In this document: positions 10,185 through 21,408 of the stretch, in pieces
How positions within the stretch are numbered: the first letter of the stretch is position 1
How the letters are laid out: the number at the start of each line of letters is the position of its first letter
Assembly: GCA_027563935.2 (NCBI GenBank)
Contig: CM050454.1
Coordinates: forward strand, 24,115,501 to 24,179,500
DNA length: 64,000 nt
From: Costus lasius
Taxonomy: Eukaryota; Streptophyta; Magnoliopsida; Zingiberales; Costaceae
Direction: 5' to 3'
Translations under genes and position numbers: made by a program
Notes under the pieces: generated by a model
Told to the model about the DNA's origin: nothing
Seen by the model: the letters and a program-made list of their open reading frames with translations, nothing else
Database searches by the model: none

Positions 10185-11821
10185 TGTTCTACAACACCCA
10201 AGAAGAACAGATTAGTACTACTTCGAATCATTTAAACTGGACTTGTTTTAAATGATTATTGCTCTCACTATTTTAAATTCGAATTGACAACCCACAAAGT
10301 CAATCGGGAAGTTTAAGACTTCCTAGTGAGATGGGATCCTTATTTCACATGAGGCTTTGCATCCCACGAGGGTGGGATGAGATGCACAAAGTAACCCATG
10401 TTTCCTAAGGTGGGCTTGCCGGCCGGTTGCTCCAAGCAACTCCCCTTGTTGAGACAGTCTGGGCATTTCATGTCCAGCGAGGGCTGGATACAACATGAAA
10501 CCTTTACCTCTCAACGATGCCTATAGACTTTCACCATGCGCCCAGCACATGTGAACTTCTAGTCAAGTCCATTCCTAACTGTTATGCCCAGGGCCAACGA
10601 GTTTCCTTGCGAAGGCGCGCCCAGGTTAAAACTGGACTGGGGAAACCATTGCCACCACGCACTTTCTAAAGATAAGTGGGTGTGTCCCACGAGGGTGGGA
10701 AACAATTTACAACTCCACTGATCGATAGCTTAGTGAGGGCTACGCGTTAGAAGGCAACCAGACTTGATATTTTAATTGAGGGTTTTGTTTAAGGTCTCAT
10801 CATCTCAGTTTTATCTTATGTCTATCATTACAGGCATGCAATCCCATGGTGATAATATAACGATAAAACATTTCAGGCATGCTTCTGCAGATAATAAAAG
10901 CAGTAAAGAATGATGTGATCATATCCTATTCAAGACATTGAACCAATCCATGCCATGAAATAGGTTCAACTCTTGTCCTAGAACTCAAGCCCCAAAAACT
11001 AGACCTAGCTTAGCCGACCTCTAGCTTGAACTTCAAGGTTGGCTCCAAGGTCCTTCTCTCATGGTTTAGCTCTCAAACCCTAGAGGTACACTTTTTAAAG
11101 TTCCCCATAGGTTCGGCCAATGCCATGGTCTTCCTCCAATGAGGATGCGCCACAATGCAAGAAGCCAAGTTAGCTAGCTCTCAAACCCAAGGGTTCGGCT
11201 AAGCCTAACTTGCGCCACTAAGCAGGTTTGCGCCTCTATCCAAGGTATGCATGCGCCAAGTTCCAATTACATGCGCCACCCTAATCTTCTTCTTAGTCAA
11301 AAGCAAAAAGAAAAGCGGCACGCAGGCCTCACGAGGATACATTGCACGCATGCAAAGGGGGGCTTGACTAATGATCACAACATTATGCACAGTCAAGGCA
11401 TTTACTCATGCAATTCTACATGCTCATGAAAAACATAAAATCTGAAATTTTACTTTTTCATAAAACTAGTCTCTTTTTCTCATCTTCTTCTCACAAATCT
11501 TTTGGTTTATTGCGATTTATTTTTCATGATGATTTCAGAGATCCTTTCGGCTGGCAATTTTGTCAGATCAAGAGACTTGGCCAGTCCGAAGACACAATGC
11601 CCGTCCTACTTGACAAAATTACGTGCGCCTTTGATCTTTAAATCAAACAAGAAAAATAGTCCAAAAATCCAAAAGAGATTGAGAGGATGATAGAAACAAG
11701 AAACCCTAATTTTTCCTACTTAGAAAAATCGTTTGCCATGCATCATGCTATTTACGAAAATAGAGATATGGCATGTGAGCATGAAAGAAAAGCATAAAAC
11801 ATAGTTCGAGTCTTGCAAGTC
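10185..11821 (-). other. untranslated leader of D1
   Basis: No substantial ORF is seen. Homology to the A3/A4 leaders is recognisable by eye around the GGATCCCATCTCACT segment (minus strand, near 10335) and around three hairpins. On the minus strand these are TCCCACCCTCGTGGGA (10700-10685), TCCAGCCCTCGCTGGA (10488-10473) and TCCCACCCTCGTGGGA (within 10378-10361). All have six-base-pair stems and the same CCTC loop. Confidence 0.7.
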
Positions 11822-11833
11822 CCTCTGATACCA
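11822..11833 (-). promoter_or_regulatory. primer-binding site of D1
   Basis: The minus strand reads TGGTATCAGAGG one base after the LTR. This is complementary to the 3' end of plant initiator methionine tRNA, the primer used by Angela and most plant copia elements. Confidence 0.9.
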
Positions 11834-11834
11834 C

Positions 11835-13782
11835 TGTTGGGAAACCCTAGGGACATTTTACAATTTTCAGAGTCATAGACATACATATTACGCAGCGGAA
11901 GAATGTCCCCGAAACAGGCCGGTCCCAAAAACCCGTGAAGATCGCAAGCAAGGGAGTCGACACGATGAGTTAGAAAATACCTTAAGAGCAATCTGGAGTG
12001 ATGCCGATGTAGGCGCCCAAGTGTGCGCCCTCTGCAGTCTCACACACACGGATCTCTTGAGTTCTCTTCTTCCACGCCCGGTGCCTCGAGAAGAAGATCC
12101 AAGCCTTAGGGAGATGTTCCAGTTCACTTGCGCCACCAAGAGAAAGGATGCGCCAAGAGAAGAAGGAAACTACCCAAGCCGCCAAGCACTAAAGCTCCTT
12201 GCGCCAAGAGGAAAGGAGGGAGAGGCTTGCGGTTATGGAAGAAGGAAGATGCGCCCTTGCTCCTAGCACTCACCCCTCTTCTTATGTTCACGCCTTCAAG
12301 GATTGATCACTCTCTAGAGGGCTCGGCTAGGTGCTCTTTTATAGGGCAAGAGGCGGTTTATGAAAGGCTAGGATCAAGACAAGTGGGCGGCTAGGATGAG
12401 AAAGTTTGAGACAAGGAAAGTCTCCAAGACATTTCCATAATTCTCATTCAACCATTCCTTTTAGAGCCCCCGTCTTTCTTTGTGCGCCAAGGCCTTGCCT
12501 TGTGCCCCAAGCAATGCCATATTGGCATTCATACCATAAGGGATAAAGGGGGAGGCGCCAATTGCTTCCTTATGAAGCAAATTGCGCCACTTCTCCCCAT
12601 TATGCCCATAGGCGCCTAGGGGAGAAGATTTGTCCCCATTATACCCTTTTAGCCTTTCTTCTCTTCATGACAACTTATTATTGGGCCTCATTGGATAATG
12701 AGCTAGCCCAAACTTCATTACATGGGTTGATTAAGCACTTGGATCCAATCCAATGCAACCCTAATCCAAATATGACCAACCATGGTCAAATACGGGTCAA
12801 CCAGCCAAAAATGAAGTTTGGCTCCAATAATATTCTTCCATCTCATCAGGCCCATTGGCGCTGACGAAATCTCCCAATTAGATCCGAGTTATCCAATAAC
12901 TCGATCATAAGGCTTCCCGATCAATACGAGAACTCAAGTATCAAGGTGTGCGACCCTGTAGGTTCCTCTGACGCTGGCAGTGCTGACCAAAGGTCATCAC
13001 AAGCAGTGAGTGGCACCTAGCAGTGCATCGCTGCTACCCAGGTCATTGGAATGGATATTGACATCGACATCCCCATCATCGCAACTAGGTACAGATGCAT
13101 TACAGTCTCTTTGCCGAACTGATATCCGATTGGACAAGTGTGTCACCACTTGTTTTCATCCAATCACATGGCTATGACTAAAACAGGTTCTTACCTGGGT
13201 ATGGCCATACACTCTCAGTCATAGAACCATAGAGGAGCTCCATGGATATCATGCTTCCCTAAAGAAGGGGCAAATCCTATGTTTGTCCATTGACTTTCTC
13301 ATATGGGTCGTGACATGCTCAATGACAACCGTTATGACCTCCCAACTACGGCAAGGTGTTAGGTTGTATCAAAGCAAGTCCTTAACCATATAGAATGATC
13401 AATGACCTCAAGTCAAGGGATCAATGCATCTCCTGTCACTTATGAGGATTAACTCATGACACCAAGTCATAGCCTCATAGCGGGTCTATCTAGTATATCC
13501 TCAAATGATATACCCATGTGTCTGCGTTAGCACCACGTGCCTAACCAGCCCACATACCAGTCTCACAAGTACCAGAGCTGTCCCATATCCACTTAGGTAC
13601 ATCGACTGGGGACAATTATTTGAGCACAGATCCAATCTGTCTCTAGGGACATTATCATGTAAGTACACAATCGTAGGTGTAGACAAACAATGATAACGAC
13701 AATGCCAGAATGATATATAAATATCAATGTCAAGTAGTACATAAGTTGACCAAAACTAGGTCCTAGGGCATATACACCAACA
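11835..13782 (-). repeat. 5' LTR of D1 (1948 bp)
   Basis: Read on the minus strand it begins TGTTGGTGTATATGCCCTAG and ends CCCAACA. Its first roughly 180 bases match the truncated LTR of D2 at 15992 in the opposite orientation. Small open frames inside it on both strands show no protein family and are taken as chance. Confidence 0.88.
12336..12343 (-). promoter_or_regulatory. TATA box of the D1 LTR promoter
   Basis: The minus strand reads CCCTATAAAAGAGC, a strong plant TATA match about 1.44 kb into the LTR and about 0.5 kb before its end. In the A-type LTRs the corresponding place, 0.42 kb before the end, has CTATTTTTAG. Transcription would start about 30 bases further left. Confidence 0.6.
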
Positions 13783-15970
13783 CACTCCTCCTGGAACACC
13801 TCAATGGAATGGTGTGTCTGAAAGGAGAAATCGAACCTTGTTGGACATGGTTCAGTCTATGATGAGTCATGCAACTCTACCTCCCTCATTCTAGGGACAT
13901 GCACTTAGTACAGCTTCTCTAGTACTGGATAATGTTCCATCTAAGAGTGTCTCAAAGATTCCATACGAGGTATGGAGTGGGAGACGCCCTAATCTCACTT
14001 TTATCAGAATCTGGGGATGTGAGGCTTATATCAAATGTCAGGATTCTAGCAAGCAATAACCTAGATCTCATAAATACGTGTTTGTGGGATATCCTAAGGA
14101 AACTATGGGATACTACTTCTATGTCCCAACCGAGAACAAAGTTTTTGTTGGTTCGGGTGCTGTCTTTCTATAGAAAGAATTTCTCTTGAAAGAAATTAGT
14201 GAGAGGAAGTTTGACTTGGACGAGGTCCAAGTGCAATCACAAGACACAGAGATGGAACCTGAGCCACCTGCATCGGTTGCTAGGCAACCTGAGGCTCAGA
14301 CACAGACCCCACGTAGGTCTAGGAGAATTCACCGTGTACCTGAGAGGTAAGGGTCGCTGCCGACCCAACACGACGGGATCTTCATCATTGAAGATGAACC
14401 CAGGACCTATGAAGAGGCGGTTAGTGGACCGGACTCTGAGAGATGGCTTGAGGCCATCCGATCCGAGATGGATTCCATGTCAGCTAACCAAGTCTGGGAT
14501 TTGGTTGAGCTACCTGATGGGGTAAAACCCATAGGGTGTAAATGGGTCTTCAAGAGGAAGACAGACATGGATGGCAACGTAGTTACCTATAAAGGTAGAC
14601 TAGTGGCTAAGGGATTCAAACAAATCCACGGGGTGGACTATGATGAAACCTTTTCGCTAGTTGCTATGTTCAAATCCATTAGGATTCTGCTTGCTATAGC
14701 TGCATATCATGATTATGAGATATGACAGATGGATGTAAAGACAGCTTTCCTTAATGGGAAACTAACCGAGGATGTGTATATGACACAACCTGATGGCTTT
14801 ATCCATCCTGCAGAGGCCAATAAAGTCTGCAGGCTAAAGAGATCCATTTATGGATTAAAGCAAGCATCTCAAAGTTGGAATCTTTGATTCGATGAAGCTG
14901 TGAGAGATTATGGCTTTATCAAAAGCGAAGATGACGCCTGTGTATATAGAAAATTCAGTGGGAGCTTGGTGACTTTTCTAGTCTTGTATGTCGATGACAT
15001 ACTGTTCATCGGGAATGACAACCCTAGTATTCAAGCTGTGAAGACATGGTTAGGGAAGTGTTTCGAGATGAAGGACTTAGGAGAGGCCGCCTATATCCTA
15101 GGCGTGAGGATCTACCGGGATAGATCCATGAGGCTCCTAGCCCTTAGTCTAAGTACTTACATTGATAAGGTCCTGGAGAGGTTTAGCTTGGAGCAATCCA
15201 AGAAAGGGTACGTTCCAGTGAGACATGGCCTTACTCTCTCTAAGAGCCAGTGTCCCACCACATAGGCTGAGAGGGATGACATGAGTCGAGTGCCTCATGC
15301 TTCGGTAGTGGGATCGATCATGTATGCAATGTTGTGTACTAGACCAGATGTGTCTTATGCTGTGAGCATAACCAGCCGATACCAATCCAATCCTGGTTTA
15401 CAGCACTGGGTGGCTCTAAAGAACATCCTAAAGTATCTGAGAAGAACTAAGGATTTATTCCTTGTCTATGGGGGACAGGAAGAGCTCAGTATGCAGGGCT
15501 ACACTAATGCGTCTTTCCAGTCTGACCCTGACGACGTTAGATCGCAGGCTGGCTATGTGTTTAAGATGAATGGAGGCGTTGTTTGCTCGAAGAGCTTCAA
15601 GCAATCCACTATTGCCGATTCTACAACCGAAGCTGAGTATGTGGCCGCTTCTGAGGCAGCCAAAGAAGCTGTTTGGATAAGGAAGTTCATTTCTGAACTT
15701 CAGGTGGTTCCTAGTGTAGTGGATCCCTCAGAAATCTACTGTGAAAACAATGGAGCAATTGCACAAGCCAAGGAACCACGGTCTCATCAAAGATCCAGAC
15801 ACATACTCAGGAGATTTCACCTGATTAGATAGATCATAAACAGAGGTGATGTCAAGATTAACAGAGTTGACATAGAGAACAATCTGGCAGACCCATTGAC
15901 CAAGGCTTTGGCGTAGCAGAAGCATGATGGTCACGCTAGAGATATGGGGTTGAGGTTCCTCAACCTCTAG
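13783..15970 (+). pseudogene. pol: copia pol pseudogene of D2 (integrase end, RT, RNase H)
   Basis: The remnant starts at the TPPGTPQWNGVSERRNR segment of integrase and passes through the RT region (KGFKQIHGVDYDETF; LYVDDILFIG at about 14978-15007) to RNase H and a stop at 15968-15970. Many in-frame stops occur, for example at the Trp codon of QMDVKTAF (near 14723), and near 13893, 14348, 14885 and 15263. RNase H also reads TNAS in place of TDAS, losing a catalytic Asp. It is more diverged from A1 than the A copies are from each other, so it is an older, dead element of the D subfamily. Confidence 0.9.
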
Positions 15971-15980
15971 CTCTTAGTGC

Positions 15981-15990
15981 AAGTGGGAGA
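15981..15990 (+). promoter_or_regulatory. polypurine tract of D2
   Basis: AAGTGGGAGA directly before the LTR stub, identical to the A-family tract. Confidence 0.8.
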
Positions 15991-15991
15991 T

Positions 15992-16172
15992 TGTTGGTGT
16001 ATATGCCCTAGGACCTAGTCTTGGTCCATTATTGTACTACTTGACATTGATATTTTATATATTATTCTGGCATTGTCATTATCAATGTTTGTCTACATCT
16101 GTGACTGTGTACTTACTTGGTAATGTCCCTGGAGACAATTGGATATGTGCTCAAATGGTAGTCCCATGTTGT
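15992..16172 (+). repeat. truncated 3' LTR of D2
   Basis: Begins TGTTGGTGTATATGCCC and matches the reverse complement of 13782 down to about 13605. Similarity ends near GTAGTCCCATG, beyond which the sequence is unrelated. The remaining 1.7 kb of the LTR is missing. Confidence 0.75.
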
Positions 16173-16436
16173 TGTAGTTCGCGAGTGCATGGATACTTCG
16201 AAGTAATAAAAATATCGAACCATAGAGACCTACGTGTTAAGTACCAAATAATTGTTTTCTCACTAGCTAAGCAAATCGAATATGATGAAAACACAAATGA
16301 AAAGTAAACTAAATATCTGAGAGAGAAACTGGGACTAGGGGTTCATCCACCTTAATTCTAATGACTAGAAGCAAATAAAGGTTGTCAGTCAAATTTTATT
16401 ACGATAAAGATTTAATTTACTTCATAAAAGGATCAA

Positions 16437-16680
16437 CTCGCTCTCGCGCAGTCAATCATACAAAGGACCAATCCTCACTAGCGTGCAAGATCTATCCAAT
16501 GCTGAAAATAAGTAAATCATTGAACAAAGAACTCAAGGATCACTCTCGTGCACCCGAATTCTAAGTAAAAAATCTCAAGTGGAAACTCAAGGATCACTCT
16601 CGTGCATCCGAATCTCAACACAGGTTCTACTTATGGTTCTCCAACGTTTCGATCCTCACTCTCGCACAAGATCTCTACGT
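16437..16680. repeat. dispersed copies of an ATC(CTC)ACTCTCGTGCA-like motif
   Basis: About five spaced variants occur: near 16437 (CTCGCTCTCGCGCA), 16470 (ATCCTCACTAGCGTGCA), 16539 and 16590 (GGATCACTCTCGTGCA), and 16654 (GATCCTCACTCTCGCACA). Spacing is irregular, at roughly 30-70 bases. Function unknown. Confidence 0.5.
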
Positions 16681-17444
16681 TTAACACAATAACTCAATCC
16701 AAAGAATCAGAAACTCAACATGGCAATCAAATCACTAAAAATCAGAATTCAAATAACAAACCTAATCTCTTACGATAAGTTCCAAACTCGATGATTTTTA
16801 GGGTTCCAAATTTCACAATCAACCTCTCGGTCTATTTCGCAAAATTCTAAAACATGCTGAAGTTTATAAAACTAATGAGAATCAAAGAACAATCAATCAC
16901 AAAAGTAAAATTATCATAACAAAATTATCATGACAAAAGTTAATTTTTTCTAGTCATTAAGAAACCAAGGGGATTACACCCCATGTCCCATAAAAAGATC
17001 TAAGCTTACATGGTGAATGGATTACAATAAACCATCATTTCAGAGGATTAGAAATCGAAAAAAGGAAGAAAAGTTACAAAACATTACAGCACCGTAATTG
17101 CCTTTGAACAGCGCTATCACCGCTGTTTTGTTGATTTCTCCTCCGATCAGACTCCAAATGCTCTAAAACTTCTGGTGTGTGCTCTCCTACTCCAGACGAA
17201 GCTTCGGTGTACATTTCACGGCCTGAGATGGTCTCTATGACTCTCGGCATGAGGCCAAACCCTAAAGACGCCTCCTTCAATTACTCTCTAGATTGGTGAT
17301 AAAAATTAGGGCTTCCACTTTGTACATCTTCTCCTCGTAAAGACGAATCGATAGCAACTTTTAGATCTCAATTTGGAGCTCTAGATCAAACGTTATGGTC
17401 CACAAAAGATTCGGACCCGAAAAACTCACGAAAAACGATCCAAA

Positions 17445-17660
17445 ATACGGTACCGTGGAAGTTTTACCCCAAAAAATGGCAGTGCCATATTTTTTACCAA
17501 AATTTAGAAACTTTCTGATTTAAATATTCCAAAAATATGGTACCGTGTCAGTTGTTCCCAAAAATACGGTAGTGCCGTATTTTGCCCAAAATCTCTGATT
17601 AAAGACGTCTGAAATTACGGCACCGTGTTAGTTTATCTGAAAAATACGGTAGTGCCGTAT
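17445..17660. repeat. three-unit tandem repeat with paired palindromes
   Basis: Three units of about 80-90 bases each hold a GGTACCGTG-type motif (near 17449, 17539, 17618; the third reads GGCACCGTG). Each then has a short hairpin: ATGGCAGTGCCAT (17476-17488) or ATACGGTAGTGCCGTAT (17564-17580 and 17644-17660). The stems pair exactly in every unit although the bases differ between the first and the others. Confidence 0.6.
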
Positions 17661-17865
17661 TTTTGCTAGAAAACTTGTTTTGACTTGAAATTTGGTGGGT
17701 AGCTTTGTTTCGACTTATGGAATCCATTGGTGTGCTCAAATCTTCCAAAATCCATCAAAATATGGCACTTTTAACCTGAAAATGATTAAAAACAAGAAAT
17801 GGTATAGATTATGCAATATTTGACAAATAAGGCATAAAAATAAGCAAAGTCTATGAATATGACAC

Positions 17866-17870
17866 AAAAA
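17866..17870. repeat. possible left TSD copy (AAAAA) of A3
   Basis: The five bases before the A3 LTR. The right copy lies beyond the window, so this is only positional. Confidence 0.3.
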
Positions 17871-19304
17871 TGTTGGGGTATGCCCTTAAGGCTAATGTTT
17901 GAGGCCTTGGGATTCTATGTGTATCATGTATATAAACTCTTATGTTTATAAAGGCAATGGTTGTTATTCAGTATGTTACATTGTCTGCTGCAATAAGTGT
18001 GCTTCTGAATAATGTCTCAATGCTGTTCAGCTAGGCTGACATGCTGTAATGTCCTTAGTCGAGATATCTTGGTGAACATGAGACAGCCTTGATATGATTG
18101 AGACTAATATGTGCTCTAATCTTATAGGATGCTTCGAGCATGGAATAAGATGTAGACTCATGGGTACATTGGATGTACTGGACAGACCCTACTAGGATGT
18201 TCAATTGCTTGTCACAATGTGAATAATCCTTGTTTGCAACAAGTGGCACATGTCCTCTGACTTGAGATCACGTGTGTTTCTAAATGATGATTGTCATTGT
18301 TTTGAGGTAGTTCAATATCATTTGAAAAAGAATGATTATAGACTATCTTGGATAATGATCATGAGTCAGGTTAGGACTCTAGTGATAGATATAGGATTGC
18401 CGTCTCCTTGTTTAAGGAGTGTGATGTTCTAAAGGGGCCCCCGCCTAAATGAGATGATTGAGAAAGTGTATGGCCATACCCAGGTGACTATGTTCATCTG
18501 ATCTAATCATGCTCATCATATTGGAGCTACAAGCTTGACACGCTTGTCCAATAAGAACATCCAGTGGCAAAGGAAACATGTATGCCTCGTGAAGTGATTT
18601 CACACTTGTGCTGTGATTTGGGAGTAGTCTTGGAAGACTCTTTCCTTTATATCGGGAGACAGTGATGTGTTGCTAGATACCCCTCACTGATCTTGATAAC
18701 ATAAGTTATCGTTACCGACATTTAAAGGAAACCCTCAAGGTCGCACAATTTGAAGATATGGCTTACTTGAGTCAGATCGTGTGGACTGAATTATTTGGGT
18801 TCAGTTTAAAGGGATTTAATCTCTGATTGTAAGTGAGATCTGGTCTGATCATGTTTGATTGATTAGGGCTTGAGATCGGTAAGCTTCGATCGAGAGAGAT
18901 GATGCTAGATCGGTGAGATCAGGAGCATCAAGAGATAAACGGTTAGATCTGGAACCATAGGGTTTGATATGATCTAGACCATGGCTTGGGCTTATTTGAT
19001 TTGGTTTTCTTTGAACCAAATGCAATTGAACCAAAAGGGAGAACCGGTTCACTTATGTGAACACATGGTTCGAAAGGGTGAAGGCGTTTTGGTCGTTTAT
19101 GAGTGCATGCTTCCATTTATGGTAAGTCATCAAGACCTCTTCTTCAAAACGCCTAACGCCAAGACGTTCACGACTTCACTTCACTTGTCTTCTTGCATTT
19201 TTGCGTGTGGAGAAGGTGTGGACGAAGAAGTGGAGCTCTCGCCCGAGCAAGATCTCATCTTTCATCCCTTCCAATCGGCAAGGACACTTGAAGATCTTTG
19301 CTAG
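17871..19304 (+). repeat. 5' LTR of A3, left segment
   Basis: Starts TGTTGGGGTATGCCC and runs 1434 bases to TTTGCTAG, where Tekay element T1 has inserted. It continues at 31638. It matches the A1/A2 LTRs until the promoter-proximal part, which is more divergent. Confidence 0.92.
19300..19304. repeat. left TSD GCTAG of T1
   Basis: GCTAG directly precedes the T1 LTR and is repeated at 31633-31637 directly after the other T1 LTR. In uninterrupted Angela LTRs the site reads TTGCTAGCACAA, so the target is the palindrome GCTAGC. Confidence 0.95.
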
Positions 19305-20334
19305 TGTAACATCCCGTTATCTTAACCCCAAACAAGCAACACAATTCATGAAAGAAACAGGATGTTATCATACAAGATCGATACATATGCTAGGTAAAAC
19401 CCCGTTCAGGAAACCCGATCTGAAAATTTCGAAAATCCATACATATAAATCTCCAGGTAAACACAATTTCATAAAGGTACCTGCCACCACGCATTCCTTG
19501 CACTAGACATATGCAAGGCAACAGTTATATCAAATCCGTATCAAATCCATAAAATCCATAAAATCCATAAAGGTACCTGCCACCAGGCAATACTTGCACT
19601 AGACATATGCAAGTTACAGGTATATCAAAACCGTTGGCATAAATACAATTTGATTCGAAATTCAAAGCAAAGCCACAAAAATAGATTTTTATAAACTCAT
19701 ACCAAACACCGAAACCAGGCCAAAGCCCGCGGTGACACAAAGATCAAACTCATAAAACTGCCACAACTGGCAACATAATATCACATAGTTTAGCCACACT
19801 GGCAACCCAAATTCTCATAATTCACATAGTTCACATAGTTCATATAGTTCACATAATTCATATAGTTCGGCCACAATCGGCCCCAAATAATTAAGCACAA
19901 AAGTTCTTAAACAGCAAACTAGCGATATCCATGCCAATGCTAACTCAAGAAATGCGCCCCTGCTCTATGCCTGAAAATAGTGAGGGGTGAGCTACACAGC
20001 CCAGTGAGTGGATAGTCTAAATCGACCATCCATAACATACACTCAAAAATATAGACAGATTATTTTAAAAATCTTTAACAGGAACATTATGTCAACATAT
20101 AACAACATAAAGAAAACAGAAGTCATATAAACAGTCAAATGTACACACCAACATATAACAAACTCAGGTTCTAGAGTTATACTCTAAACCAACTCAGATG
20201 TACACACCAACACTTAATTAACCTAGTTGTCCAGCATATTCAGTAGTGACCATTATGGTCTAACCCGGCTTTGGCCTAAGCACTGGGAGACTGCAAAATT
20301 TCATGCAACATATAAACATGGACAGTGAGTAGAA

Positions 20335-20538
20335 TCAAGAGGTGGCCCCCGCCAGGTCACGACGTGGCACTTTGCTCTAAAACACCCCATAACACATCGA
20401 TGGATAGTGTGTAGATTCAAGAGGTGGCCCCCGCCGGGTCACGACGTGGCACTTTGCTCTACGACACCCCATATCACAAAAAGAGTGATGACATCAAGAG
20501 GTGGCCCCTGTCCGACCAAGACATGGCACTTTGCGTCA
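20335..20538. repeat. three LTR subrepeats (units of about 80 bp) in T1 3' LTR
   Basis: Units start at 20335, 20417 and 20494, each with TCAAGAGGTGGCCCC then a GGTCACGACGTGGCAC-type core; in the third unit the core is altered to ACATGGCAC. ACGTGGC is a known core for plant bZIP factors (G-box/ABRE class). The T1 5' LTR has the same array at 29728-29931. Confidence 0.75.
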
Positions 20539-21290
20539 AAACCCGTTCTCCCAAAAGGTTCCTACTGGACAACAGACACATCTTATATCTTATTTCACAA
20601 CGGTGGACTTCTAAGTGTCAACTAGACTCTAGGATAGTCATCACAATAATCATATCGGGCAGGCTGAACATCAACCCCCATCACAATAATCATAACAGGT
20701 AGGCTGAACATCAACCCCCTCACATATCACAATACAGGGCTGAAATCTCAAACCCTTAACATATTACACATACTATCCCCTTGAGTACACAGTCACACTT
20801 AGCCTTAGTCCTACCCATCACATAACACATAATATTCTAAATTCCCATAACCACATAATATTCCAAAAATCACAAATCACATAATATTTAAGAACCACAT
20901 AAACTTCATAAAAATCACATTGTAGTGTAGTCCTTAGGTTTCATGCTGATTAGTTCAGTCTAACCTTGCTATGTTATCACCCAAATTTCTTCAATAAAAA
21001 TGCATGACCATAAAATTATTAGCATTACTGGCAATTATCAGGGCATTCAAAAATTTAACATAAGATTTAAAATACAACATATATATATAAATTTAAACCC
21101 TAGTTAACCATTTAAGAATACATTACATAGGATTAAAATTACAACACATATAGCCCACGATTTCAAGCATATTATCTATTTCAAAAGTGCAACCCTAGTT
21201 AACAAGAATTTCCTTAATTTCGGTTTTTTTCATGATACATACATCCTTGTAACTTTTCGGTTTTTCACATGAAGAAACATCTAATACCTT

Positions 21291-21408
21291 AAATTCGGTT
21301 TTCATCATATAATCACCTTTACAAAATTCAGTTTTCATGATATAATCACCTTTACAAAATTCGGTTTTCATCACATAATCACCTTTACAAAATTCGGTTT
21401 TCATCATA
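21291..21408. repeat. 33-bp minisatellite in T1 3' LTR
   Basis: Units start at 21291, 21324, 21357 and 21390, the last partial, each reading AAATTCGGTTTTCATCAT then ATAATCACCTTTACA or close to it. Because 33 is a multiple of three, the minus strand shows an 11-residue repeat, which is probably incidental. Confidence 0.85.

Larger units (their letters stand above)
10098..13782 (-). mobile_element. Angela-like element D1, minus strand (5' LTR, leader, gag start)
   Basis: Read on the minus strand, this is an LTR (13782-11835), an initiator-Met primer site (11833-11822), a leader of about 1.64 kb, and the first 29 gag codons, where A2 has inserted. The rest of D1 should lie left of A2, outside the window. 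The LTR start (TGTTGGTGTATATGCCC) and leader landmarks show a diverged subfamily of the same copia group as A1-A4. Confidence 0.85.
13783..16172 (+). mobile_element. degenerate Angela-like element D2 (pol remnant and LTR stub)
   Basis: A copia pol remnant starts abruptly in mid-integrase at the D1 LTR end and runs to a polypurine tract and the first roughly 180 bases of a 3' LTR, after which similarity stops. The simplest reading is that D1 inserted into D2 pol; CACTC (13783-13787) would be one TSD copy. The LTR breakpoint near 16172 is judged by eye from comparison with D1. Confidence 0.75.
16173..17870. other. unassigned noncoding stretch between the two stacks
   Basis: No convincing ORF, LTR terminus or known gene is recognised. 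It is AT-rich and holds two local repeat sets described separately. The opening (near 16175-16235, reading ...CGCGAGTGCATGGAT... then ...CATAGAGACCTACG...) and the phrase GGGGTTCATCCACC at 16340-16353 resemble a recurrent noncoding plant repeat type, but I cannot name the family. It could be the element into which D2 or A3 inserted. Confidence 0.4.

Noticed and set aside
12021..12864. Cluster of 80-100-residue ORFs in the D1 LTR on both strands
   Set aside because: Overlapping frames with low-complexity composition inside an LTR; no conservation to assess and no family match.
14199..14525. Short ORFs in the D2 remnant as possible new genes
   Set aside because: They are fragments of one copia pol broken by stops; the RT and RNase H motifs continue across them.
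13783..15970. D2 pol as continuation of D1
   Set aside because: The strands are opposite and D1's LTR end lies exactly at the junction, so they are separate elements.
17445..17660. CRISPR-like array
   Set aside because: Only three units, with internal hairpins, no uniform spacers and a plant retrotransposon setting.
20407..20702. 72- and 92-residue ORFs in T1 LTRs
   Set aside because: They fall in the G-box-like subrepeats in two frames at once, as expected of repeats rather than genes.
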